Assembly (NCBI RefSeq): GCF_000420485.1
Contig: NZ_ATVA01000015.1
Coordinates: forward strand, 62,001 to 126,000
From: Paucidesulfovibrio longus DSM 6739
Lineage (GTDB): Bacteria; Desulfobacterota; Desulfovibrionia; Desulfovibrionales; Desulfovibrionaceae
Direction of reading: 5' to 3'
DNA: 64,000 nucleotides
The translations under genes were made by a program, and so were the position numbers. Shown piece after piece: positions 24,910 to 32,881 of the stretch. Below the pieces are notes generated by a model. The model did no database searches. It was not told the DNA's origin and saw nothing but the letters and a program-made list of their open reading frames with translations. Positions within the stretch are counted from its first letter, which is position 1. Every line of letters starts with the position of its first letter.

Positions 24910-25863
24910 ATGCACTGCCGCAAACGCGTTCTCGTCACCGGCGGAGCCGGCTTTCTCGGCTCCCACCTCTGCGAATCCCTGCTCGCCGAAGGCCACGAAG
25001 TTCTCTGCGTGGACAACTATTACACGGGCGGCAAGGGAAACATCCTGCATTTGATGGACAATCCGCGTTTCGAGCTGCTGCGTCACGACGTGACCTTCCC
25101 GCTCTATGTGGAGGTCGACGAAATCTACAGCATGGCCTGCCCGGCCTCGCCGATCCACTACCAGCACGATCCGGTGCAGACCACCAAGACCTCGGTGCAC
25201 GGCTCCATCAACATGCTCGGGCTGGCCAAGCGCATCAAGGCCAAGATCCTGCTGGCCTCCACCTCGGAAGTCTACGGCGACCCCGGCGTGCATCCCCAGA
25301 CCGAAGACTACTGGGGCAACGTCAACCCCATCGGCCCGCGCGCCTGCTACGACGAGGGCAAGCGCTGCGCGGAAACGCTCTTTTTCGACTATCGCCGCCA
25401 GCACGGCCTGCGCATCCGCGTGGCGCGCATCTTCAACACCTACGGTCCGCGCATGGCCGTGAACGACGGACGCGTGGTCTCCAACTTCATCGTCCAGGCC
25501 CTGCGTAACGAGCCTATCACCGTCTATGGCGACGGCTCCCAGACCCGCTCGTTCTGCTACGTGGACGATCTCGTGCGGGGGCTGCGCGCCTTCATGGACA
25601 TGGAAGAAGACTTCCCCGGCCCCATGAACCTCGGCAATCCCGTGGAATCGAGCATCCTGGAAATAGCCGAGCGCATTGTCCGCCTTACCGGCTCGACCTC
25701 GCGCATCGAACTGCGCCCCCTGCCGGAGAACGATCCCACCCGCCGCTGCCCCGACATCGGCCTGGCCAAGTCCAGGATCGGCTGGGAACCGGGCGTGCTG
25801 CTGGAAGACGGGCTCAAGGAAACCATCGCCTACTTCCGGCGCGCGCTGGAGTGCAGGCCATGA
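24910..25863 (+). CDS. UDP-glucuronate decarboxylase (UXS-type SDR)
   Basis: A 317-residue extended short-chain dehydrogenase converting UDP-glucuronate to UDP-xylose. The NAD-binding motif is GGAGFLGSH, the catalytic Tyr-Lys pair is in YDEGKR, and the UXS-specific stretches [10 protein letters not shown] and [16 protein letters not shown] are present. The start ATG at 24910 follows ACGGAG; an in-frame TTG six codons earlier is less likely. It overlaps gmhB as ATGA, forming a surface-sugar pair. Confidence 0.9.
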   Translation: MHCRKRVLVTGGAGFLGSHLCESLLAEGHEVLCVDNYYTGGKGNILHLMDNPRFELLRHDVTFPLYVEVDEIYSMACPASPIHYQHDPVQTTKTSVHGSINMLGLAKRIKAKILLASTSEVYGDPGVHPQTEDYWGNVNPIGPRACYDEGKRCAETLFFDYRRQHGLRIRVARIFNTYGPRMAVNDGRVVSNFIVQALRNEPITVYGDGSQTRSFCYVDDLVRGLRAFMDMEEDFPGPMNLGNPVESSILEIAERIVRLTGSTSRIELRPLPENDPTRRCPDIGLAKSRIGWEPGVLLEDGLKETIAYFRRALECRP

Positions 25864-26411
25864 GCGCATTGATTCTGCTCGACCGCGACGGCACCCTGAT
25901 CAAGGAAAAAAATTATCTGTCCGACCCGGACGAGGTGGAGCTGCTGCCCGGCGCGGCCCAGGGGCTGCTCCGGCTCAAGAGCCTGGGCTGCAAGCTGGCC
26001 GTGGTCAGCAACCAGTCCGGCGTGGGAAGGGGCTTTTTCACCCCGGAAGACGTGGCGCGCTGCAACGCCCGGCTGGCCGAGCTGCTGGCTGCGGAAGGCG
26101 TGGAGCTGGACGCGGTGTATTTCTGCCCGCACGGGCCGGACGAAGCCTGCGAGTGCCGCAAACCGTCGCCCGGCATGGGCTGGCAGGCCTGCAAGGATTT
26201 GGGATTGCCGCCGGAAAAGACCTTCGTCATCGGCGACAAGCCCTGCGACGTGGACCTCGGAACGCGTCTCGGAGCGCGCAGCGTGCTGGTTTCCACCGGC
26301 TACGGCGCGGAATCCCTGGCCGCCTGCCGTCCGGATTTCGCCTCCAGCGACCTCATGGAGGCGGCGGACTGGATCGCCGTCCAGCTCAAGGCCGACGCCC
26401 GCAAGAAGTGA
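25860..26411 (+). CDS. gmhB: D-glycero-D-manno-heptose 1,7-bisphosphate 7-phosphatase
   Basis: A 183-residue HAD phosphatase of LPS heptose synthesis. The nucleophile motif is LLDRDGTLI (residues 7-15), motif II is SNQSGVGRG, and the GmhB-specific zinc loop is [18 protein letters not shown], with [10 protein letters not shown] as the metal-binding motif. The start overlaps the upstream stop as ATGA; an alternative ATG nine bases earlier is possible. It indicates an envelope with heptose-containing LPS. Confidence 0.92.
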   Translation: MSALILLDRDGTLIKEKNYLSDPDEVELLPGAAQGLLRLKSLGCKLAVVSNQSGVGRGFFTPEDVARCNARLAELLAAEGVELDAVYFCPHGPDEACECRKPSPGMGWQACKDLGLPPEKTFVIGDKPCDVDLGTRLGARSVLVSTGYGAESLAACRPDFASSDLMEAADWIAVQLKADARKK

Positions 26412-26424
26412 TCGCCCGCCGGGC

Positions 26425-26847
26425 TCAGGTCCGCTCGCCCCTGCGCACGTTGTAGACCCCCCGGCCTTCCACCAGGGGCGTTTCCGGATCGTCCGCGGCG
26501 AAGACCGTCACGGAGGCGTTGCCCACCCGGTTGCCCATCAACCGGACGCAGGCCTCGGCCAGAAGATCGCCGGGCGGCGCCGGGCGCAGGTAGTCCACGC
26601 GCAGGTCGATGGTGGCCACCCGGTCGCCGGGCTCGCCCGAAGCCCAGACGGCGATCCCGCCGCAGGTGTCCACCAGGGTGGAGAGCAACCCGCCGTGCAG
26701 GGCCGGACGCCGGGCGTCGCCGATGAATTCCGGGCGAAAGGGCAGCCTCAGCCGGGCGTAGCCCTCGCGGATTTCTTCCACGCGCAGCCCCAGCAGCACA
26801 TGAAAGGGAATCTCGTTCAGGTGCCGCTTGAACTCATCGTTCGTCAT
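26425..26847 (-). CDS. PaaI-like hotdog-fold thioesterase
   Basis: A 140-residue hotdog-fold protein of the PaaI/YdiI group. The catalytic segment is ALHGGLLSTLVDTCGGIAVW, with the expected HGG followed by Asp, and the strand DLRVDYLRPAPPGDLLAEA is typical. Such enzymes hydrolyse acyl-CoA thioesters; the substrate is not predictable. The start ATG at 26847 overlaps the upstream glycosyltransferase by 14 bases. Confidence 0.88.
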   Translation of the reverse strand: MTNDEFKRHLNEIPFHVLLGLRVEEIREGYARLRLPFRPEFIGDARRPALHGGLLSTLVDTCGGIAVWASGEPGDRVATIDLRVDYLRPAPPGDLLAEACVRLMGNRVGNASVTVFAADDPETPLVEGRGVYNVRRGERT

Positions 26848-27970
26848 GCGCTTTCCTTTCCAGAAGATCGTTGACCAGCGCCACCCAGGCGTCCATGCCG
26901 CTTTGCGCCCGATCCGGCCAGACGAATTCGCCGGGAGCGGGACCGTTCGCCACCCGCGCGGCGAGATGGGCCAGGGCCTTGGAATCCGCCGGATCGTCGA
27001 GCACGTTCTCCGGCGGCAAAAATGCCGCGCTGCCGTTGCAGGCGCTGGAAATGACGCGCAGTCCCGAAGCCAGGGCTTCCATGATCGCGTTGGAACAGGC
27101 ATCGTAAAACGTGGGCAGCACGAAGAGATCGCCCGTGGCGTAGAAGGAGGGCATGTCCTCCACGCGCCCCAGGAAGCGGACGCGCCCCTCCACGCCGAGC
27201 TTCCTCGCGAGTTTGACCCAGCGCCCGGCTCCGCGCCCTCCGGCCACATGCAAAACGTAGCGTTCCGGAAGCAGGGCCAGGGCCTCGAGCAGGGTCCGCA
27301 CTCCCTTGAGCATGAAATTGGTTCCGGCCGTGAGCAGCAGCACCTGATCCGGCCCGACCCCGGCCTCCCGGCGCAAAGCCAGCCGCCTCTCCGCGTCCGG
27401 AGGAGAAAAACGATCCAAATCCGGACGATTGTAGATCACCGGAAGCTGCTCTGCCCGCAGGAAGGGGTGAGCCTCCAGCATCCACTGCCGGGTCAGCTCG
27501 GAATTGGCCACGAGCACGGGCGTGGTCCGGGCCTGGACGCGCTCGATCCACCAGCCCGCCCAATTGGCGAGACTGAGTCGGCGGCGCAGCGCCTTGAAGG
27601 CCCGCTGCGGCCCGGCGGGCCAGGCGCGTCCTGAAAGCGCCCAGAAAACGGGCAGCGGACCGCCGCCCTGACGAAAAACGTCCTGCCGCAAGGTCTTGCC
27701 CAGGCCCACGGCAAGGTCGTAGCGCCCCTGCTTGCGGGCACGCTCGGCAGCCAGGGCGAACCAGACCACCTTGAGCCACTTGAACGGCCCGAACCGGCCC
27801 ACGACCACGGGACGCACCCCTGCGGGCGGTTCCACCTCGGCGCGCGCGCAGATGAAGTCGACGGCATGTCCGGCACGCCCCAAGGCCTCGGCCAGACGGT
27901 ATCCGAAGCCTTCCGCGCCGCCGTAACGGGAAAAACGCGGCATCATTACCGCGATACGGGCTTGTTTCAT
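26834..27970 (-). CDS. Glycosyltransferase family 4 protein
   Basis: A 378-residue GT-B glycosyltransferase, probably acting on LPS core or another envelope glycan at the cytoplasmic face. The N-terminal fold starts RIAVMMPRFSRYGGAEGFGYR, the nucleotide-sugar site includes VRFLGRVEDMPSFYATGDLFVLPTFYDACSN (quoted in part: GRVEDMPSFYATGDLF) and the E-x7-E-like region EALASGLRVI. The start at 27970 lacks a strong ribosome site; ATG three codons earlier is an alternative. It could function with the nearby heptose genes. Confidence 0.88.
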   Translation of the reverse strand: MKQARIAVMMPRFSRYGGAEGFGYRLAEALGRAGHAVDFICARAEVEPPAGVRPVVVGRFGPFKWLKVVWFALAAERARKQGRYDLAVGLGKTLRQDVFRQGGGPLPVFWALSGRAWPAGPQRAFKALRRRLSLANWAGWWIERVQARTTPVLVANSELTRQWMLEAHPFLRAEQLPVIYNRPDLDRFSPPDAERRLALRREAGVGPDQVLLLTAGTNFMLKGVRTLLEALALLPERYVLHVAGGRGAGRWVKLARKLGVEGRVRFLGRVEDMPSFYATGDLFVLPTFYDACSNAIMEALASGLRVISSACNGSAAFLPPENVLDDPADSKALAHLAARVANGPAPGEFVWPDRAQSGMDAWVALVNDLLERKAHDER

Positions 27971-28101
27971 AGGCGGACACATTGACAGGCGAACGCGGCA
28001 AAGGCAAGCGCGGGACCAGCCGCCATGTCTTGCCTTCCGGAAATACAGAAGGTATTCAACCGGCACGCGCCCACTTCAGGCCGCGCCAACCCAAAGAAGC
28101 C

Positions 28102-28743
28102 ATGCACGACATCACCAAGTTCCTGACCGGATTCAAGCGCTTTCAGAAGGAGTGCCTCTGCAACGGCGGGGCGCTCCTGGAGCAGCTCAGCCAGGGCCAG
28201 AGCCCCAAGGTGTTGATGATCGCCTGTTGCGATTCGCGGGTGGACCCCGCCCTGCTTACGGACTCCAACCTGGGCGAGCTGTTCATCATCCGCAACATCG
28301 CCAACATCGCGCCGCCCTACCAGCCCGGCGGCGGCTACCACGGCGTCAGCTCGGCCATCGAATACGCGGTGCGCCACCTCAAGGTGGACCACATCATCGT
28401 GCTGGGCCACCGCCAATGCGGCGGCATCAAGGCCCTGCTCGACGGCTGCGGCCCCAACGACGAATTCATCGACGACTGGGTCAGCATCCTGGAACCTGCG
28501 AGGCAACTGGCCATGACCACCTATGCGGGCGCCGAGCCCTCGGAGCGCGAACGCGTCTGCGAACAGGCCTCGGTGCTCGTCTCCCTGCGCAACCTGCTGA
28601 CCTTTCCCTGGATCAAGAAGCGCGTGGACGCCAAGACCCTGACCCTGCACGGCTGGTATTTCGACCTGGAAACCGGGGAGCTGCAAAGCTACCTCTCCAC
28701 GACGGAATGCTTCGAACCGCTGGTCACCGTCTGCGAGGACTGA
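28102..28743 (+). CDS. Beta-class carbonic anhydrase
   Basis: A 213-residue zinc enzyme interconverting CO2 and bicarbonate. Zinc ligands are Cys in ACCDSRVDP and the His/Cys pair in LGHRQCGGIK; the catalytic Asp-Arg dyad is in CDSR. The C-terminal LHGWYFDLETGEL matches the family. The start ATG at 28102 has only a weak AAAGAAG site; upstream in-frame sequence looks non-coding. It is followed 17 bases later by the DUF1848 gene. Confidence 0.93.
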   Translation: MHDITKFLTGFKRFQKECLCNGGALLEQLSQGQSPKVLMIACCDSRVDPALLTDSNLGELFIIRNIANIAPPYQPGGGYHGVSSAIEYAVRHLKVDHIIVLGHRQCGGIKALLDGCGPNDEFIDDWVSILEPARQLAMTTYAGAEPSERERVCEQASVLVSLRNLLTFPWIKKRVDAKTLTLHGWYFDLETGELQSYLSTTECFEPLVTVCED

Positions 28744-28760
28744 GCCGCCACGGCCAGGGC

Positions 28761-29708
28761 ATGATCATCTCCGCCAGCCGCCGCACGGACCTGCCCGCGC
28801 TGTATGCGCCCTGGCTGCTCAACCGGGCGCGCGCGGGCTGGTGCGCCGTGCCCAATCCCTTCAATCCGCGCCAGGTGGCCCGCGTTTCCCTGCGGCCGGA
28901 AGACGTGGACGCCCTGATCTTCTGGTCGCGCTGGCCCGCTCCGCTGACCGCCCGCCTGGGCGAGCTGGAATCCCTCGGCCTCGCCCGCTCCCTGTTTCTG
29001 ATCACCCTGCTCGACTCGCCCCGCGTGCTGGAACCCCGGCAGCCGCCCCTGCGCAAACGCATCGAAGCCTTTTGCGAACTCGCGGAACGCATAGGACCGG
29101 AGCGCGTGGTCTGGCGCTACGACCCCATCGTGATCTCCGATCCGACCTCCGAAGACTGGCATGCGCGGACGTTTGCCCGGCTGGCCGAGGCCCTGCGCGG
29201 AAAAACGCGCCGCTGCATCGTCAGCTTCCTGGAGATCTACAAAAAATTGCGGCCCCGCCTGCGGGGGCTGCGCGGGCAAGGGCTGAACGTCGAAGAGCGC
29301 CCGCAAGCCAGTGCGCCTGAGCTTCTGCCCCGGCTGGCCGCGATCGCCGCCCGGAACGGCATGCGCCTGCAAACCTGCGCCCAGTCCGAGGACTGGACCG
29401 AACTCGGCGCGCCCCCTGGAGCCTGCGTGGACCCCATCCTGCTCAACGAGCTGTTCGGGCTCGGCCTGCCCACGCGCGCGGACCCGCACCAGCGCGCCCA
29501 CTGCCTTTGCGCTCCGTCGCGCGACATCGGCATGTACGACTCCTGCACCTTCGGCTGCGCCTATTGCTATGCCACCCGCGACGTTGCGCGCTCCCGCGCC
29601 AACCGGGCCGCCCACGACCCGCTGTCGCCCTCGCTGCTCGGCCGATTCGAGCCGCCCGCTTCGCAGGCCGCCCTGCCCGGCCTGGACCGGAGCGGCTCCC
29701 GCAGCTGA
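28761..29708 (+). CDS. DUF1848 family cysteine-motif protein
   Basis: A 315-residue protein of the DUF1848 family, of unknown function. It opens with MIISASRRTDLPA, as is usual in the family, and carries RYDPIVIS centrally and the conserved C-terminal cysteine block: HCLCAPSRDIGMYDSC followed by FGCAYCYATRD. The C-x3-C-x2-C arrangement there could hold an iron-sulfur cluster in a radical-SAM-like way, although at the C-terminus. The long open frame upstream of 28761 is a shadow of the carbonic anhydrase gene. Confidence 0.85.
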   Translation: MIISASRRTDLPALYAPWLLNRARAGWCAVPNPFNPRQVARVSLRPEDVDALIFWSRWPAPLTARLGELESLGLARSLFLITLLDSPRVLEPRQPPLRKRIEAFCELAERIGPERVVWRYDPIVISDPTSEDWHARTFARLAEALRGKTRRCIVSFLEIYKKLRPRLRGLRGQGLNVEERPQASAPELLPRLAAIAARNGMRLQTCAQSEDWTELGAPPGACVDPILLNELFGLGLPTRADPHQRAHCLCAPSRDIGMYDSCTFGCAYCYATRDVARSRANRAAHDPLSPSLLGRFEPPASQAALPGLDRSGSRS

Positions 29709-29749
29709 ACGATCTTGCCCCTGGCGCGGCAGCGGGATATGGTCCCGCC

Positions 29750-30379
29750 ATGTACTTCGACACTCCGGGATTCGATCTCCAGCTCTTCCGGCTCATCAAC
29801 CAGCAAGGCCACTTCGCCGTCCTGAACTGGCTGATGATCACGCTTTCCTCAAAAACGGCGCTCTTCGCGCTCTTCGTCCCCGCGCTGCTGCTCGCGGTGC
29901 GCCGCTGCGGCAAACGCCAGCTCGTGCTCTTCGCCGTGCTCCTGCTGGGCATGGGCATCACGGACATGAGCACCTCGGCTGTCAAAAGCCAGGTGCAGCG
30001 CGTGCGCCCCTTGAACAGCCAGCCGGGAACCTATTGCTACGAGGACGGAGCCTGGGTGCGGCGGCCGCCGGACTTCCAGCCCACCAAAACCGCCGGAACG
30101 TCCTACCCCTCCGGCCACGCGGCCAACACCATGTGCCTCGCGCTGCTCGCGCTCCGGCTCTGGCCGAGGATGCGTCCGTCGCTGCGCGGCGCGCTCCTGG
30201 CCTTGCCTCTGCTGGTGGGATATTCGAGAGTCTACCTCGGCAAGCACTATCCGACGGACGTGCTCGCGGGCTGGCTGTTCGGGATGGTCATTGCCGTTCT
30301 TGTCGGCCTGGCCTGGAAGGAATGGGGAGAGAAGCGCTTTCCCGGCTTGCAGGCGAATTGCCGCAGCCGGGACGAATAG
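29750..30379 (+). CDS. PAP2-family membrane phosphatase
   Basis: A 209-residue inner-membrane phosphatase with about five helices. All three PAP2 motifs are present: KSQVQRVRP, PSGHAANT and SRVYLGKHYPTDVLAG, the last holding the nucleophilic His. Likely substrates are lipid or undecaprenyl phosphates. The GC-rich spacing after the DUF1848 gene is 41 bases. It converges on the TVP38-type gene three bases later. Confidence 0.9.
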   Translation: MYFDTPGFDLQLFRLINQQGHFAVLNWLMITLSSKTALFALFVPALLLAVRRCGKRQLVLFAVLLLGMGITDMSTSAVKSQVQRVRPLNSQPGTYCYEDGAWVRRPPDFQPTKTAGTSYPSGHAANTMCLALLALRLWPRMRPSLRGALLALPLLVGYSRVYLGKHYPTDVLAGWLFGMVIAVLVGLAWKEWGEKRFPGLQANCRSRDE

Positions 30380-30382
30380 CCG

Positions 30383-31096
30383 TCAGACGGATTCGCCGCC
30401 GGGCATCTCGCCTGCGGCGGCCTTGTATTTGCGGTAGATGGAGATTCCGAGCCAGGCCGAAGCCGCGAGCAGCACCACGCTCGTGCCCACGGAAAGAATC
30501 AGGCCCAGACGGGACTCGGCGTTCATGCCCGAGCCGAACAGCGCGAAGACCAGACTCTGGGGCAGATAGCCCAGGGTGGAACCCAGCACGAACGGTCCGA
30601 GCGGGATGCTGCTGACCCCTGCCGCAAGGTTCGTCAGCAGGTTGCTGCCCACGGGGATCAGCCGGATGGTCAGCGCCGTGCGGAAGGGACTGTAGCGCAG
30701 GAAGGCGTCCGCCTTGGCCAGGCGCTTGCCGAGCAGCCGGGTTACGGATTGGCGGCCGAGCACGCGGGCGTACCCCGCGCAGAGCAGGCAGCCGAGTCCG
30801 CTGGCCAGGGTGCCGAGCAGCGTGCCGTAGACCCCGCCGAACGCCACTCCCGCCAGGAAGCAGACCAGCTGCCGGGGCAACCCCGCCGCCGTGAACAGCG
30901 CGCCGACGCCCAAATAGATGATGACGGAAAGCGGCCCGTTGCCGAGGACATGTTCGCTGAACCAGTCCGCGTCGCGAAGCCTGTCGGCCATTCCCGTGCT
31001 GCGCGCCAGCCAGACCAGGACGCCCAGCCCCGCAAGCATCGCCGCACCCTTGAGGGCCGCCTTGAGCCCGCCGCGCTCCGCGCTGTTCTCGCTCAT
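30383..31096 (-). CDS. TVP38/TMEM64 (VTT-domain) membrane protein
   Basis: A 237-residue inner-membrane protein of the TVP38/TMEM64 branch of the DedA superfamily. The conserved region LPRQLVCFLAGVAFGGVYGT is followed by FRTALTIRLIPVGSNLLTNL, which has the family's Arg and Pro. DedA relatives are implicated in undecaprenyl-phosphate or phospholipid translocation; the function of this one is not known. It overlaps the upstream LAB_N gene as ATGA. Confidence 0.88.
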   Translation of the reverse strand: MSENSAERGGLKAALKGAAMLAGLGVLVWLARSTGMADRLRDADWFSEHVLGNGPLSVIIYLGVGALFTAAGLPRQLVCFLAGVAFGGVYGTLLGTLASGLGCLLCAGYARVLGRQSVTRLLGKRLAKADAFLRYSPFRTALTIRLIPVGSNLLTNLAAGVSSIPLGPFVLGSTLGYLPQSLVFALFGSGMNAESRLGLILSVGTSVVLLAASAWLGISIYRKYKAAAGEMPGGESV

Positions 31097-31383
31097 CCGT
31101 TCTCTTCCTTGTTCGCTGACCGTCGCCAAAGCAGTCCCAGCGCCAGGGCGCATCCCTGGCCGAGCACAAAGACGGCGTCGTATTGAACCCAGCCGTAGAC
31201 CAATCCGCAGATCGCTCCGGCGGCGAAACTCCAGAACCACACTCCGCCGGCCGAGCGGGCGGCTCGTCCGGTCCGCAAGCGGACCGCGGCCAGACGCGCT
31301 CCCCAGGCTCCCTGCCCCAGACAGGCCAGGGCCAGCAGCCACCAAAAGGGCGGAGGAGTGAGCCCGGTCGGGGAAAGGAGCAT
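31093..31383 (-). CDS. Lipid-A-disaccharide synthase N-terminal-domain (LAB_N) membrane protein
   Basis: A 96-residue membrane protein with three hydrophobic segments. The stretch WFWSFAAGAICGLVYGWVQ followed by YDAVFVLGQGCAL matches the LAB_N domain found alone or fused to glycosyltransferases in lipid-linked sugar modification. It lies 2 bases after the GT2 gene and overlaps the TVP38 gene by 4 bases, so the three form one operon. Confidence 0.8.
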   Translation of the reverse strand: MLLSPTGLTPPPFWWLLALACLGQGAWGARLAAVRLRTGRAARSAGGVWFWSFAAGAICGLVYGWVQYDAVFVLGQGCALALGLLWRRSANKEENG

Positions 31384-31385
31384 CG

Positions 31386-32111
31386 TCAGATGTTGCTGTC
31401 CTTGACCTGATAGCGCACGGTCCGCTTGAGCAGCCAGCGCACCCCGAAAAGATCGTAGGCCCCGGCCACGGCGCGGTCCCAGGTGCCGTATTTGGACTGG
31501 CCCTGGTGCCGGGGACGGTGGTTGACCTTGACCTCTTCGATGCGCGCGCCCTGGGCCAGCATCAGCGGAGGCAGGTAACGATGCATGTTCTTGAAGCGCG
31601 GAAGCCGCAGGAGCATGTCGCGGCGCATGACCTTGAGCGAGCAGCCCGTGTCGCGCACGGTGTCGCGGGTGATGCGGCGGCGGATGGCGTTGCCGACGCG
31701 CGAGGCCCAGCGCTTGGCCCAGGTGTCCTTGCGCTTGGCGCGCCAGCCGATGATCATGTCGTAGCCTTCGGCATACTTGGCGAGCATGGCCGGAATGTCC
31801 GCCGGGTCGTTCTGCAGGTCCGCGTCCAGCGTCACGACCACGTCGTGCCGGGCCGCGTCGAACCCGGCGCAAAAGGCCGCGGACTGGCCCTGGTTTTGCG
31901 CAAAGGCGAGATATCGCAATTCGCTGTGGCGCTCGGCGAGTTCGCGGATGATTTCCAGGCTCGCATCGGAGCTGCCGTCGTCCACGAAGACCACTTCCCA
32001 ATCCAGTTCCTGCGGGGCCAGGGCCGCCCGGATTTCGGCGAAGAGGCGCTCAAGGTTGCCCTCTTCATTATATATGGGCACCACGAGAGAGATGGCTTTT
32101 GTTGCTGACAT
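31386..32111 (-). CDS. Glycosyltransferase family 2 (polyprenyl-phosphate glycosyltransferase-like)
   Basis: A 241-residue GT-A enzyme of the DPM1/ArnC-like group that moves a sugar onto a polyprenyl phosphate. Motifs are SLVVPIYNEEGNLERL, the DDGS in VFVDDGSSD, the DxD-type LDADLQNDP, and HQGQSKYGTW. It lacks the C-terminal membrane helices of ArnC, a role possibly filled by the LAB_N partner; that is inference. The start at 32111 has a weak ribosome site. Confidence 0.88.
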   Translation of the reverse strand: MSATKAISLVVPIYNEEGNLERLFAEIRAALAPQELDWEVVFVDDGSSDASLEIIRELAERHSELRYLAFAQNQGQSAAFCAGFDAARHDVVVTLDADLQNDPADIPAMLAKYAEGYDMIIGWRAKRKDTWAKRWASRVGNAIRRRITRDTVRDTGCSLKVMRRDMLLRLPRFKNMHRYLPPLMLAQGARIEEVKVNHRPRHQGQSKYGTWDRAVAGAYDLFGVRWLLKRTVRYQVKDSNI

Positions 32112-32317
32112 GTCCGAGGGGATAAGGAAAAACACGGCGGAAGTAAATAGAACCGATTCGGGTCGCTCCGTGCGCCGGGCTGATGCCGCGCCGTCAGGAA
32201 ACGCGGAGCCGCCAGGATTCCCGGCTCTGCGCACCTGCGTGCGGAAAACAAGGGCGCGATTTGCGCCGAAAGCAACAAGCCTTTTTTCGAGTTTCGAAAA
32301 AACATTGCCGCATAAGC

Positions 32318-32347
32318 TTGACATACGCACGCCTGGAGGCCTATACG
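32318..32347 (+). promoter_or_regulatory. Sigma-70 promoter of first initiator tRNA
   Basis: TTGACA, an 18-base spacer, then TATACG, ending 14 bases before the tRNA. The same arrangement is repeated upstream of the second copy. Confidence 0.85.
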
Positions 32348-32361
32348 CACCTCTCACGTGA

Positions 32362-32438
<77 letters not shown>

Positions 32439-32446
32439 AGAACTCA

Positions 32447-32480
32447 AAAGCCCGCAACCGAAATGGTTGCGGGCTTTTTT
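32447..32480 (+). terminator. Intrinsic terminator after tRNA-fMet copy 1
   Basis: A hairpin with arms aaagcccgcaacc (32447-32459) and ggttgcgggcttt, followed by a T run, 8 bases after the tRNA. Confidence 0.92.
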
Positions 32481-32617
32481 GCGTCCGCGCTTCCCGCGGC
32501 ACCTCCGCAATCCGGCACTCGCCCGCGAATCCGTCGCGATTGCTCTCCAAAATTCGGATCACTCGTTTTCGACATGCGCTTCCGGAAATCTCGCCGGGTT
32601 ATTTTTCGGATCATTGG

Positions 32618-32646
32618 TTGACATCCGCACGACCGGGGCCTATACA
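32618..32646 (+). promoter_or_regulatory. Sigma-70 promoter of second initiator tRNA
   Basis: TTGACA, a 17-base spacer, then TATACA, ending 14 bases before the tRNA. The flanks are near-copies of those at the first tRNA. Confidence 0.85.
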
Positions 32647-32660
32647 CTCCTCTCACGTGA

Positions 32661-32737
<77 letters not shown>

Positions 32738-32748
32738 CCGAAATGACA

Positions 32749-32779
32749 AGGGCTTAGGAGCAAATCCTGAGCCCTTTTT
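32749..32779 (+). terminator. Intrinsic terminator after tRNA-fMet copy 2
   Basis: Arms agggcttagga (32749-32759) and tcctgagccct (32765-32775) with one internal mismatch, followed by a T run. Confidence 0.88.
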
Positions 32780-32881
32780 CATTCCCCGGCCCTGCGGGAC
32801 GTCTCTGCGCCGCAACTTTTGACTTCCGGACGCGCAGCTCCTACATGGACTTTCGACACGAGTCGGCAGGGAGAATATCGC

